Source: Opacimonas sp002292215
GTDB lineage: Bacteria; Pseudomonadota; Gammaproteobacteria; Enterobacterales; Alteromonadaceae
Direction of reading: 5' to 3'
Length of the DNA stretch: 64,000 bases
Assembly: GCA_943846745.1 (NCBI GenBank)
Contig: OX044360.1
Span: forward strand, 558,001 to 622,000
Shown here piece by piece: positions 9,381-18,070 of this stretch. The notes under the pieces are model-generated. The model was not told where the DNA came from. It saw nothing but the letters and a program-made list of their open reading frames with translations, and ran no database searches. The translations under genes and the position numbers were made by a program. How positions within the stretch are numbered: position 1 is the stretch's first letter; every line of letters starts with the position of its first letter.

Positions 9381-10130
9381 CTACGCCATTTTGATTAATA
9401 GATCGTTATGTAAGCCTTGTGAACGATTATAGATGGTTTCGTAATCAATGATTTCAATTAGCTTACCGTCAACTCTGATCAAGTTCTCTTTTTGAAAACG
9501 AGTCAATAAACGGGAGATCGTTTCTACTGTTAACCCTAAATAATTACCAATTTCATTGCGGGTCATCGATAAGTTAAATTGTTTGTCGGAAAAGCCACGT
9601 TCAGAGAAACGCTGCGACAGCTGAGCTAAAAAATACAGTAGACGTTCTTCCGCTTTACGTTTATTAAGCAACATCATCAATTCTTGACCTTGTTTAATAT
9701 CATCACTCATACAGGTCATGATTTGCTTGCGTAACGTAGGGAAGCGCTCTGCCATTTGTTCGAGTGTTGTGTAGGGGACTTCACATACCATAGAGGTTTC
9801 TAGGGCTGTTGCACTAGACTGGTGATGCTGTGTACTCAGCGCATCAAAGCCGATGAGGTCGCCTGGCAAGTGAAACCCAACAATCTGCTCTTGGCCATCA
9901 CTCGTCGTAATATACGACTTAAATGAACCGCTACGAACCGCATAGAGGGATTTAAATTTACTTTGCGCTTCGACGAGTAAATCATGTTTATGTAACGGTT
10001 TTTTTCGTTCAATGATTTCGTCTAGTGTTTTTAGTTCGTTTTCGTCAAGACTAACGGGTAAGCATAAATGTGAAAAACTGCATGATTGGCAGTGTATCGA
10101 AAAGTCCATTTTATTCATAATGTTGTGCAC
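9381..10130 (-). CDS. fnr: FNR/EtrA-type oxygen-responsive transcription regulator
   Basis: A 249-residue CRP/FNR-family regulator. Three N-terminal Cys (C14, C17, C23, spacing CxxC-x5-C) and a fourth near residue 116 (SMVCEVP) are the ligands of the oxygen-sensing [4Fe-4S] cluster. A cyclic-nucleotide-binding fold follows. The C-terminal helix-turn-helix reads EIGNYLGLTVETISRLLTRF, keeping the E-xx-SR contacts that read TTGAT half-sites. Under low oxygen it should activate cbb3 oxidase and anaerobic genes. Predicted sites lie before uspE and in the ccoN promoter region. ATGs at residues 5 and 8 are alternative starts. Confidence 0.95.
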   Translation of the reverse strand: MHNIMNKMDFSIHCQSCSFSHLCLPVSLDENELKTLDEIIERKKPLHKHDLLVEAQSKFKSLYAVRSGSFKSYITTSDGQEQIVGFHLPGDLIGFDALSTQHHQSSATALETSMVCEVPYTTLEQMAERFPTLRKQIMTCMSDDIKQGQELMMLLNKRKAEERLLYFLAQLSQRFSERGFSDKQFNLSMTRNEIGNYLGLTVETISRLLTRFQKENLIRVDGKLIEIIDYETIYNRSQGLHNDLLIKMA

Positions 10131-10178
10131 GCCATTAAAATTAAGAAAGGGTTTTAATTTTTATTAGTATCATTTATT

Positions 10179-10838
10179 CTAGTGCATTAGTGTCATAGTT
10201 AGCAATGTGATCGCCGAAATAATAACTATTACAGAAATTAATTTTCGCGCTAATGGTTGCGTAAATAGCTCATGTAAATATTGTCCACTCATACTGGTTG
10301 CAAACAGGGCTGGCAATGTACCTAAACCAAAACAAAGCATGACTAAAGCACCATTTGTTGCGCTGCCTGAGCCCATCGCCCAGGCTAAAGTAGAATAGAC
10401 CAGACCACACGGCAACCATCCCCAAATCATGCCATAAGGTACTGCTTTCATTGCATTATTTAAAGGTAAAAAACGAGCTGATAGGGGTTTGATTAATGAG
10501 AAAAAACGTCCACCTATGCGTTCTAACCACGTTAACGATTGCGTAAAACCGCCAATATAAAAGCCTAATAACAGGAGTAAAACACTGGAGAAAATCAGTA
10601 AGATTTTTGGGCTGATAAAGGTATGTTGCGTTAACATATCACCAGAATATCCGACGGCAGCGCCTGCTATCGAATAACTGAAAATGCGACCAAAGTTGTA
10701 GGCAGCTAAGAGATGATACCGGCCAACAGTCGGTGTTGCACTAAAAAGTAAGCTACTAGCAATCCCACCGCACATACCAACACAATGTACACCGCCGGCT
10801 AGACCGATCAGTAATGCAGTTATATAAATTGAATCCAT
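10179..10838 (-). CDS. TauE/SafE-like membrane protein of the cbb3 assembly cluster
   Basis: A 219-residue protein with six hydrophobic segments and the N-terminal pattern GLAGGVHCVGMCGGIA. Pairs of Cys and His in that first helix are typical of the sulfite-exporter TauE/SafE-like family found beside ccoS/ccoI. The family has been proposed to take part in copper delivery or cytochrome maturation, but this is not settled. The ATG at 10838 was chosen over a TTG at 10847. It follows ccoS closely and precedes fnr, so it is probably the last gene of the assembly operon. A second GxxPCG-type motif, WGWLPCGLVYS, is in the middle. Confidence 0.82.
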   Translation of the reverse strand: MDSIYITALLIGLAGGVHCVGMCGGIASSLLFSATPTVGRYHLLAAYNFGRIFSYSIAGAAVGYSGDMLTQHTFISPKILLIFSSVLLLLLGFYIGGFTQSLTWLERIGGRFFSLIKPLSARFLPLNNAMKAVPYGMIWGWLPCGLVYSTLAWAMGSGSATNGALVMLCFGLGTLPALFATSMSGQYLHELFTQPLARKLISVIVIISAITLLTMTLMH

Positions 10839-10850
10839 ATCGAGCAACGA

Positions 10851-11111
10851 CTAGTGGCTATCCGGCTTGTGGTCAGCCGAAGTGATATTAGGCGGTGTAG
10901 GTGAGGTTGTTGATGGGGAGGGTGATTTAGGTTCTGCTGCGGCTTGGGGAGCGGGTGTAACAATATCTGCAACGTCATCGTCAAATAAAATCGCCGATCC
11001 TTGTCTTTCTAGATCATCAAACTGATTTGCTTTAACCGCCCAAAAAAACACGAGCAGTGCAATAGCGACGATAATAATCGCGATAGGTATTAAGACATAT
11101 ATGACATTCAT
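10851..11111 (-). CDS. ccoS: cbb3-type cytochrome oxidase assembly protein CcoS
   Basis: An 86-residue protein with one N-terminal membrane helix (residues 4-27) followed by FFWAVKANQFDDLERQG, the hallmark of CcoS. The motif is followed by ILFDDD and a Pro/Ser-rich acidic tail without predicted fold. CcoS is needed to insert heme and copper into the cbb3 oxidase in the inner membrane. The start overlaps the ccoI stop by four bases (ATGA), so it is translationally coupled to the copper ATPase. Confidence 0.95.
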   Translation of the reverse strand: MNVIYVLIPIAIIIVAIALLVFFWAVKANQFDDLERQGSAILFDDDVADIVTPAPQAAAEPKSPSPSTTSPTPPNITSADHKPDSH

Positions 11112-13522
11112 TTAGATAAATCCGATTGCTGAAACGACAAAAGTCGAGATGAGTTATAAACAACAATAATAGAACTAATTGACATACCCAAGGCAGCCAT
11201 CCAAGGTGTCAGTATACCAGTTATAGCAAAAGGTAGCACCACAAGGTTATAACCAATCGCCCACATAAAGTTTTGAATGATGGTACGTTTGCAAGCTGTA
11301 GCTATAGCTAATAATTGGGTGAGGGGAGCTAAGCTGGGTTGTAAAAAAATCACATCAGAGGCGCTTTTTGCTAAATCAGAGGCGTTGCCCACACTAATAG
11401 ACACATTTGCTTGAGCGAGTACTGGGGAATCGTTAATGCCATCGCCTAACATTAATACATGCTCACCTAAAACTTGACGTTCGCGAACATAAGCAAGCTT
11501 TTGTGCAGGAGTACAATGGGCTTTGATATGGTGGATCGGCAGCTGCTTGGCAATGGTTTCTACATTGATCTGTGCATCACCGCTTAGTATTGTTTGTTGG
11601 TATTGCGCAAGGCGTATTAATGTTGCTTGAGTATCGGGTTTAAGTGAATCATTTAACCAGATCCCGCCTAATAACTGTGTATCAGATTCAACATAGATAG
11701 TCGCGTCAGCTAGAACCGTATACTGCGCGATTGCCGCTTGATGACGCATAAATTGGCGTGTGCCACAACGAATAAGTATGCCATCAATTGTCCCTTCGAC
11801 ACCCAAATTAAGATATTGCTTAGGTGTGCTAACGTGTGTGGTTTCAATCTGTGAAAAAGCTTGGGCAATAGGATGTTCTGAAAAGGCCTCAATACTTGCA
11901 ACATAAGACAATAATCTATCTGACGTGATATCAGTGATTGATTCGGTACGAACGATTGAAAACTTTCCCTGCGTCAGCGTGCCCGTTTTATCGAAAACGA
12001 GATGATCAATATGGGTCAAGGCTTCCAGTACGTTTGCTTGTTTGATTAGTACACCGTCTTGTTGTAACCGCGCCATAGCTGAGGTTAATGCTGAGGGTGT
12101 AGCCAGACCTAAAGCACAAGGACAGGTAGCAATGAGTATTGATACCGTGATCCAAAATGCATCCTCATTGCCCAATGTATGCCATACGGCAAAAGTAATA
12201 CTTGCGATTAATAAGACTGCAACGACGAAATATTGCGATAATTTATCGGCCATTTGCGCGATAGCCGGTTTTTGTGACATTGCATCCGTTTGCAGACGCA
12301 AGATTTGATTGACTAAGGCATATTTTAATTCGGCTCTGACCCTAATTATTATACTGTTATGTTGATTGATTGTGCCGCCAAAGACACTCTGACCGATACC
12401 TTTGGTCACCGGTTCAAATTCGCCGGTTAGCATTGATTCATTAATATGCGTGTTGCCTTCGATTATTTCTCCATCAATCGGTATGGTCTCGCCGGCTTTG
12501 ACTAATACAATCTGACCTGGGGTTAATGACTTTGCAGTGACAATCGTTTGTTCATGGGTCTGTGGGGCTAGGACTGTTGCACTTACCGGTACGTATTTCA
12601 TTGTGTTTGAAGCGATTTCAGTCGCTTTATAGCGTGCTCGATGTTCCAGAAAACGACTGGTCAGCAAAAAGAAAATAAACATGCATATCGATTCAAAATA
12701 GACTTCACCAGTATGCAGGTAGGTCGCTTTTATTCCTGCAATATAGGTTCCCATAATCGCTAAGGTAACTGGTACATCCATGTTTAAGACGCGTTGCGAC
12801 AATGCTTTTATTGCCCCAAGATAAAACGTTGAACCGGCATAAAACACAACAGGAGTAGTTAATACCAAACTGATCCACTGAAAATACTCGCGCATAACAG
12901 CGTCGATATTACCCAGCCAATCAAAATAAAATCCCATTGATAACATCATGACCTGCATGGTCATGATCCCTGCGAGTCCTAGTTGCTTGATGAAGCGTTT
13001 ATGTTCGGTTTGATAGGTTAGTTCATGTTGTTCTGGAGAAAACGGTTGAGCATCGTAGCCAATACCAGATAAGCCACCTAGGATAGTGGATAGGGAAGTC
13101 AACGTAGGATCCCATTTGATTGACGCACGAGCAGCCCCAACATTCACTGTATTTTGTATGATCCCCGCCTGCTTAACTAAGTGACGTTCAATGAGCCAGC
13201 CACAGGCGGCACAAGTGATGCCTTCGAGAGTTAATTGCACTTCTTTAAGATTGCCTTGGTCGAGGACAAAATCTTGTTGGAGTTCAGGGGCATCGTAGAC
13301 ACTGACTTTCGCTAATAATTCCGCTTGTTCTGAAGCGGATGGCGCGCGTTGGGCTTTTTCAGTGCGAAATTGATAGTAGTCGGTTAACTGATTGTCAACA
13401 ATGGACTGAGCGACCGCAGCGCAACCTGGACAGCACATAACTTGAGGTTGGTCAAACACACGCACAACAAATGAATGATCATCTGGTGCTGCTAAACCAC
13501 AATGAAAACAAGTATAGTCCAT
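11108..13522 (-). CDS. ccoI: Copper-exporting P1B-type ATPase CcoI/FixI
   Basis: An 804-residue heavy-metal P-type ATPase. Order of features: an N-terminal Cys-rich segment (CFHCG and CPGC), a heavy-metal-associated domain with ITCAACGWL, helices, the actuator loop (TGEFEP), the metal site CPCALG in helix 6, the phosphorylation site DKTGTLTQG, the SEHPIAQ motif and the GDGINDSP hinge. This is the CcoI/FixI type, which pumps copper across the inner membrane for assembly of the cbb3 oxidase rather than for detoxification. It lies between ccoH (20-base gap) and ccoS (4-base overlap). Confidence 0.95.
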   Translation of the reverse strand: MDYTCFHCGLAAPDDHSFVVRVFDQPQVMCCPGCAAVAQSIVDNQLTDYYQFRTEKAQRAPSASEQAELLAKVSVYDAPELQQDFVLDQGNLKEVQLTLEGITCAACGWLIERHLVKQAGIIQNTVNVGAARASIKWDPTLTSLSTILGGLSGIGYDAQPFSPEQHELTYQTEHKRFIKQLGLAGIMTMQVMMLSMGFYFDWLGNIDAVMREYFQWISLVLTTPVVFYAGSTFYLGAIKALSQRVLNMDVPVTLAIMGTYIAGIKATYLHTGEVYFESICMFIFFLLTSRFLEHRARYKATEIASNTMKYVPVSATVLAPQTHEQTIVTAKSLTPGQIVLVKAGETIPIDGEIIEGNTHINESMLTGEFEPVTKGIGQSVFGGTINQHNSIIIRVRAELKYALVNQILRLQTDAMSQKPAIAQMADKLSQYFVVAVLLIASITFAVWHTLGNEDAFWITVSILIATCPCALGLATPSALTSAMARLQQDGVLIKQANVLEALTHIDHLVFDKTGTLTQGKFSIVRTESITDITSDRLLSYVASIEAFSEHPIAQAFSQIETTHVSTPKQYLNLGVEGTIDGILIRCGTRQFMRHQAAIAQYTVLADATIYVESDTQLLGGIWLNDSLKPDTQATLIRLAQYQQTILSGDAQINVETIAKQLPIHHIKAHCTPAQKLAYVRERQVLGEHVLMLGDGINDSPVLAQANVSISVGNASDLAKSASDVIFLQPSLAPLTQLLAIATACKRTIIQNFMWAIGYNLVVLPFAITGILTPWMAALGMSISSIIVVYNSSRLLSFQQSDLSK

Positions 13523-13542
13523 GAGTGAATTAGACCCTTACC

Positions 13543-14052
13543 TTATTCGGGCTCAAAGGAGATAGTGTCAGAGTAGGGTAAATGCATTGTTTTTTGAATT
13601 TTCCATTGTTCATCTAAAGGGGTCAAAGAGACCTTCCATTTTCCGATAATATCGGTGCTGTGACTTCCACGATAAACGCCAGCAGCGTCCCGCGTCAATA
13701 ACAGTTCAAAGTCACGTGCAGCAATAGTCACATGATAAAAGTTTAATCGCAGAGCTTGACCCTGTTTAGGCGCACCTGAATTAAAGGTTAATGCTACGCT
13801 GTCACCATTAATGTTGAGAGAAGTAGTAATATTTAACGTTTGTGCTAGCTCTATTTTGTCTAGACGGGTATTGATGACGCGGCCTTCTTTATAATACTCA
13901 TCCACTACCAGATCATTATCTGTCGTGACAGCTAACTTGGCGTAATTAAGCGAAAAGATCATTGATGATAGCGGCACCAAAATTAAAAACCATGGCCAAA
14001 ATTGTTTGTACCAAGGCGTGTTTGCATCGGTAGGTGAGTCTGATGGGTGCAT
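13543..14052 (-). CDS. ccoH: FixH/CcoH family protein
   Basis: A 169-residue protein with a short cytoplasmic N-terminus, one membrane helix (about residues 18-38) and a periplasmic domain. The stretch VVDEYYKEGRVINTRLDK just after the helix is the FixH signature. CcoH is a stable partner of the cbb3 oxidase needed for its assembly. The gene follows the ccoNOQP group but is separated from it by an intrinsic terminator, so ccoH-ccoI-ccoS probably has its own promoter or depends on read-through. No ccoG lies between, unlike in many relatives. Confidence 0.9.
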   Translation of the reverse strand: MHPSDSPTDANTPWYKQFWPWFLILVPLSSMIFSLNYAKLAVTTDNDLVVDEYYKEGRVINTRLDKIELAQTLNITTSLNINGDSVALTFNSGAPKQGQALRLNFYHVTIAARDFELLLTRDAAGVYRGSHSTDIIGKWKVSLTPLDEQWKIQKTMHLPYSDTISFEPE

Positions 14053-14091
14053 GGCTACTCCAAGTGAGGGGGATATTGTAAAATTATAAGA

Positions 14092-14124
14092 TTAAAATAA
14101 AAAGCCCCGTTAAAACGAGGCTTC
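14092..14124 (-). terminator. Intrinsic terminator after ccoP
   Basis: On the minus strand a 9-bp stem (AGCCTCGTT paired with AACGGGGCT, one G-T wobble) is followed by TTTTTATTTT. It stands just downstream of the ccoP stop and upstream of ccoH, and should end most ccoNOQP transcripts. Confidence 0.8.
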
Positions 14125-14142
14125 TAGCATACCATAAACCAT

Positions 14143-15105
14143 TTATTTATTAGATAAACTATATATATATGAAGCAACTACATGGATCTTATCATCACCT
14201 AGTGTTTTACTAAATGCTGGCATCACACCATTGCGACCGTAAGTGAGTGTTTCTGTAACACTTCGTTTACTGCCACCATATAACCACACGTTATCAGTCA
14301 AGTTAGGCGCACCCATCATCTGGTTGCCTTTCCCGTCCATACCATGACATGCGGCACATGCCATAAAACGTGTTTTACCTTTAGCAGCTAACTCTTGATC
14401 AACTTGGCGACCAGATAAGCTTAATGTGTATTCAACCACTTCAGCAATACCATCTTCACCAAACGCACCTAACCAAGCTGGCATCATCGCATTGCGACCA
14501 CCTTGTAGCGTTTTGACGATAGTTGCACCTGAACCACCGTATAACCAATCATCATCTGTTAGGTTCGGAAAGCCGCCGTTTTGTCCGCGCGCATCTGAAC
14601 CATGACACTGTGCACAGTTTTGTAAGAATAAACGTTGACCGACTTTTAGCGCTTCAGCATGTTGTGGGTCAGTTGCTAACGTTTCGACATCGATTTTTGC
14701 ATATGCAGCAAAGATAGGGTCAAATTTTTCATTGGCAAACTTGATTTCACGGTCGTACTGGACCAAAGCACCAGATTCAATCGATGCTTGTAGTTTTTGC
14801 TCAGACTCTGCCAAAGTAAGAATACCTTGGTTCGAGCTCTCCCAGCCCAGTAATCCTTTATAAGCACCAAGGCCAGGGTACAGGGCTAAATACGCTAAGC
14901 CCCACACGATGGTCATATAAAACATAATCGTCCACCAACGAGGTAGCTGATTATTGATTTCAACAATCCCATCAAACTCATGGCCCATTGACTCGCCTAC
15001 TTTAACACCCGTTTTGTTTGCTAGTGTCCAGCGAAGTAAGAAGTAACAGCCGGCAATTGAGCCAAGCGTAATTACCGATATCCATATTGTCCAAAACGTA
15101 GTCAT
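14143..15105 (-). CDS. ccoP: cbb3 oxidase diheme cytochrome c subunit CcoP
   Basis: A 320-residue inner-membrane protein with two N-terminal membrane helices (about residues 5-25 and 55-80) and a periplasmic part with two c-type heme sites, CAQCH and CAACH. Each is followed by a matching PNLTDxxWLYGG repeat and a Met ligand region (NAMMPAW, NGVMPAF). This is the diheme electron-entry subunit of the cbb3 terminal oxidase. I chose the ATG at 15105, which follows a good AGGAG ribosome site, over a TTG at 15111. The ccoQ stop overlaps the region just upstream. It is the last gene of the ccoNOQP operon. Confidence 0.96.
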   Translation of the reverse strand: MTTFWTIWISVITLGSIAGCYFLLRWTLANKTGVKVGESMGHEFDGIVEINNQLPRWWTIMFYMTIVWGLAYLALYPGLGAYKGLLGWESSNQGILTLAESEQKLQASIESGALVQYDREIKFANEKFDPIFAAYAKIDVETLATDPQHAEALKVGQRLFLQNCAQCHGSDARGQNGGFPNLTDDDWLYGGSGATIVKTLQGGRNAMMPAWLGAFGEDGIAEVVEYTLSLSGRQVDQELAAKGKTRFMACAACHGMDGKGNQMMGAPNLTDNVWLYGGSKRSVTETLTYGRNGVMPAFSKTLGDDKIHVVASYIYSLSNK

Positions 15106-15107
15106 GT

Positions 15108-15278
15108 TCAAGACTCCTGTTTATTTTTAATAATCTTTTTTTCTTCATCATCAAACACTAAATTTGCATCCTCATCGAAGCGTGCTTTATTACGGCTTGA
15201 AAAAGCCCAATAAAGTACACCGATGAAGGCGATGAAAACGATAACAGTAAATATACTGCCGATAATTGCCTGATTCAT
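15108..15278 (-). CDS. ccoQ: cbb3 oxidase small subunit CcoQ/FixQ
   Basis: A 56-residue protein between ccoO and ccoP. It begins MNQAIIGSIFTVIVFIAFIG, a single membrane helix, then VLYWAFSSRNKARFDEDANL, the CcoQ pattern, and an acidic, Lys-rich cytoplasmic tail. CcoQ helps stabilise the assembled cbb3 oxidase. Its ATG overlaps the ccoO stop by one base (TAATG) and its TGA lies two bases before the ccoP ATG, so it is locked into the operon by translational coupling. Confidence 0.93.
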   Translation of the reverse strand: MNQAIIGSIFTVIVFIAFIGVLYWAFSSRNKARFDEDANLVFDDEEKKIIKNKQES

Positions 15279-15883
15279 TATTTTAAATGCGTCCCAAGTG
15301 ATTGAAGGTAAGCGATCAGTGCTTGCATCTCTGTTTTACCTTGCACGGCAGCTTTCGCACCGGCAATATCTTCATCAGTATAAGGCACACCAAAATCACG
15401 GAATAATGACAATTTTTTCTCAATTAATTCACCGTCAAGGGTGTTTTCAGCTAACCAAGGATAACCTGGCATATTAGATTCTGGCACAACATTACGCGGG
15501 TTTAGTAAGTGCACACGATGCCACTCATCAGAATAACGATTACCCACTCTTGCTAAATCTGGACCAGTTCGCTTAGAGCCCCATAAAAACGGACGTTCCC
15601 ATACCGATTCACCTGCAACAGAGTAGTGACCGTAACGTTCTGTTTCTGCACGGAATGGACGGATCATTTGTGAATGACAACCAACACAACCTTCACGAAT
15701 ATAAATATCACGACCTTCCATTTGCAGTGCAGTATATGGTGTTAAACCTTTAACTGGCTCCATGGTTTGTTGTTGATACATTAAAGGAGTAATTTGTGCC
15801 ATGGCACCTAATGCGATAGCAAACAAAATGAGAACCGTCAATAAACCAACGTTTTTTTCAATCAACTCATGTGGATTTTTCAT
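15278..15883 (-). CDS. ccoO: cbb3 oxidase monoheme cytochrome c subunit CcoO
   Basis: A 201-residue protein with one N-terminal membrane helix (about residues 14-32) and a periplasmic cytochrome c domain. The heme site is CVGCHS within REGCVGCHSQMIRPF, and the Met ligand region is ESNMPGYPWL. This is the membrane-bound cytochrome c subunit (FixO/CcoO) that passes electrons from CcoP to the catalytic subunit. The start ATG at 15883 follows an AGGAG-like site. A TTG two codons upstream is less likely. It begins 10 bases after ccoN ends. Confidence 0.96.
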   Translation of the reverse strand: MKNPHELIEKNVGLLTVLILFAIALGAMAQITPLMYQQQTMEPVKGLTPYTALQMEGRDIYIREGCVGCHSQMIRPFRAETERYGHYSVAGESVWERPFLWGSKRTGPDLARVGNRYSDEWHRVHLLNPRNVVPESNMPGYPWLAENTLDGELIEKKLSLFRDFGVPYTDEDIAGAKAAVQGKTEMQALIAYLQSLGTHLK

Positions 15884-15892
15884 GTTCAACTC

Positions 15893-17326
15893 CTATGCTG
15901 TTGCTACAGTGGCATCTGAGACTGCTACAGTCTTAGGTGCTCGAATCGTTTTGTAGCAGTTATAAGCCATAATTAGCATACCAACAACAACGAAGGCACC
16001 ACCAATTGCACGAAGAATATAAAATGGTTTAGATGCTTCTAATGATTCAACAAAGCTGTATGTTAAGGTACCATCAGCATTAACTGCACGCCACATTAGA
16101 CCTTGTAAAACACCGGACATCCACATTGCAACGATATACAGTACAACACCAATTGTTGCTAACCAGAAATGAACATTAATTAATGATGTGCTGTACATTT
16201 TTGGTTGGCCAAATAAGATTGGTACTAAGTGATAGACAGAGCCAATAGTAACCATCGCAACCCAACCTAATGCACCAGAATGAACGTGACCGATAGTCCA
16301 ATCCGTATAATGGGATAGGGCGTTTACGGTTTTAATTGCCATCATTGGACCTTCAAAAGTAGACATACCATAGAAAGACAATGAGACGATTAAGAAACGT
16401 AAAATAGGATCAGTACGAAGCTTATGCCATGCACCTGAAAGGGTCATTATACCGTTAATCATACCACCCCAAGATGGGACAAATAAGATAATGGACATTA
16501 CCATACCCAATGATTGGGTCCAATCAGGCAGTGCGGTGTAGTGAAGGTGGTGTGGACCAGCCCAAATATACAATGATATTAATGCCCAAAAATGCACAAT
16601 AGACAAACGATAAGAATAAACTGGACGACCCGCTTGTTTTGGTACGAAGTAATACATCATACCTAAGAAACCCGCAGTCAAGAAGAAACCTACTGCGTTA
16701 TGACCATACCACCACTGCATCATGGCATCAACCGCGCCAGCATACAATGAATAGGACTTGGTAAACGACACCGGAATAACCATTGAATTACCAATGTGAA
16801 GTACCGCAACCGTCAGCATAAATGCACCCAAGAACCAATTGGCAACGTAAATATGTGACGTCTTACGAATAACTAAAGTACCGAAAAAGTTAATGATGTA
16901 AGCGACCCAAACTAATGTGATCAAAATATCGATAGGCCATTCTAGCTCTGCGTACTCTTTAGAAGAGGTAAGGCCTAACGGCAAAGTAATTACAGCAGAA
17001 ACAATCACTGCTTGCCAGCCCCAAAAGGTGAATGCCGCTAATTTATCCGAGAACAAACGTACCTGGCTTGTTCGCTGCACAATATAGTATGAGCAGGCAA
17101 ATAAAGCACAGCCACCAAATGCAAAAATTACAGCATTGGTGTGTAAAGGGCGTAAACGTGAATAGGTTAAGTATGGAATATCAAAATTAAGTGCTGGTGC
17201 AAATAATTGGGTTGCAATTAGCAAACCAAGAGACATTCCTACAACACCCCAGATTACGGTCATCACCGTAAATTGCCTAACGACTTTATAGTTGTAGTTA
17301 GGTTGAACTTGAGTAGTCTCGCTCAT
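15893..17326 (-). CDS. ccoN: cbb3 oxidase catalytic subunit CcoN
   Basis: A 477-residue heme-copper oxidase subunit I of the cbb3 class with about 12 membrane helices. Visible metal-site motifs are RPLHTNAVIFAFGG (low-spin heme His), WWYGHNAVGFFLT (copper-site His), GPHHLHY (two copper-site His) and GHVHSGALG (heme ligands). The Tyr in YGHNAVGFF lies where the cbb3 class keeps its active-site cross-linked Tyr. It reduces oxygen with high affinity at the inner membrane. As the first gene of ccoNOQP it should be controlled from the 17327-17546 region, which holds an FNR box. Confidence 0.97.
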   Translation of the reverse strand: MSETTQVQPNYNYKVVRQFTVMTVIWGVVGMSLGLLIATQLFAPALNFDIPYLTYSRLRPLHTNAVIFAFGGCALFACSYYIVQRTSQVRLFSDKLAAFTFWGWQAVIVSAVITLPLGLTSSKEYAELEWPIDILITLVWVAYIINFFGTLVIRKTSHIYVANWFLGAFMLTVAVLHIGNSMVIPVSFTKSYSLYAGAVDAMMQWWYGHNAVGFFLTAGFLGMMYYFVPKQAGRPVYSYRLSIVHFWALISLYIWAGPHHLHYTALPDWTQSLGMVMSIILFVPSWGGMINGIMTLSGAWHKLRTDPILRFLIVSLSFYGMSTFEGPMMAIKTVNALSHYTDWTIGHVHSGALGWVAMVTIGSVYHLVPILFGQPKMYSTSLINVHFWLATIGVVLYIVAMWMSGVLQGLMWRAVNADGTLTYSFVESLEASKPFYILRAIGGAFVVVGMLIMAYNCYKTIRAPKTVAVSDATVATA

Positions 17327-17487
17327 CAGGTCGTTCTTCCATTGTTAAAGTAAAATTGTTACCGTTTTCTGCTATTTATAAAGATAAAATACACAACATA
17401 ATTATATACTTTTATCGCAATATATCGCAAGGAGGTGAGGATGATATAGTGTTTAAAAAGAAAATGGTAGACTAAGGCGCATATGCT

Positions 17488-17501
17488 TGATCAAGGTCAA
17501 T
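17488..17501. promoter_or_regulatory. Predicted FNR box between ccoN and the divergent gene
   Basis: TTGATCAAGGTCAA matches the FNR consensus at 9 of 10 fixed bases. It is centred about 168 bases upstream of the ccoN start and 52 bases upstream of the divergent gene at 17547. A class II position would give ccoN a leader of about 125 bases. For the other gene the leader would be only about 10 bases, so ccoN is the better target, though both could respond. Confidence 0.65.
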
Positions 17502-17546
17502 CTATTTAACCAAATTGCAACAAGATGAGGGGGTTTTAATAACATA

Positions 17547-18041
17547 ATGAGCAATACTAATTTACATAAAGCACTATTATTAATCATTTTTGTTGGTTTA
17601 TTGATGTTTCTCTATCAACATAACGTCGGTTCACAATACGATAATTCGAACTCGTGTGAAGTATATGCTCAAAAATGCACCATAGACCTTGAACAAGGTC
17701 AATTGATCATTGATTTTCCTAAGCAAATAGTCGTAGAAGAGCTATTAAACGTCAAATTTACTTTACCGCAAGGTTTAGAAATTGAGCAAGTGGTGATTGA
17801 AGGCGTTAATATGTACATGGGAAAATTACCCGTATATTTTGAATCACTTAGTTCTGAATCTTCAATACAACAAACCGGTGAGTTCTTTTTGGGGAGTTGT
17901 CATTTGAGCAATATGCAATGGCAAATGTTGATTAGCTTGCGCACTATTAACAGCGACAGCGAGATTAACAGCGACAGCGAGCAATCACAGAGTAAACTAA
18001 TCACTGCTCGCGTGCTTTTTTCAACACAACAATTCTTATAG
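17547..18041 (+). CDS. Membrane-anchored periplasmic protein, unknown function
   Basis: A 164-residue protein with an N-terminal hydrophobic segment (residues 9-23) and a periplasmic, beta-rich remainder with three Cys (SCEVYAQKC and GSCHLS). The part from QGQLIIDFP to FFLGSCHLS looks like a small Ig-like or FixH-like beta domain, but I do not recognise a family. A tandem repeat, INSDSE twice, lies near residues 134-145. It is divergent from ccoN and shares its promoter region and the predicted FNR box, so a link to respiration or cytochrome assembly is possible. Start ATG at 17547; the ribosome site is weak. Confidence 0.65.
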   Translation: MSNTNLHKALLLIIFVGLLMFLYQHNVGSQYDNSNSCEVYAQKCTIDLEQGQLIIDFPKQIVVEELLNVKFTLPQGLEIEQVVIEGVNMYMGKLPVYFESLSSESSIQQTGEFFLGSCHLSNMQWQMLISLRTINSDSEINSDSEQSQSKLITARVLFSTQQFL

Positions 18042-18070
18042 GTAAATCCAAAAAGCAATGGGCTGAATCT

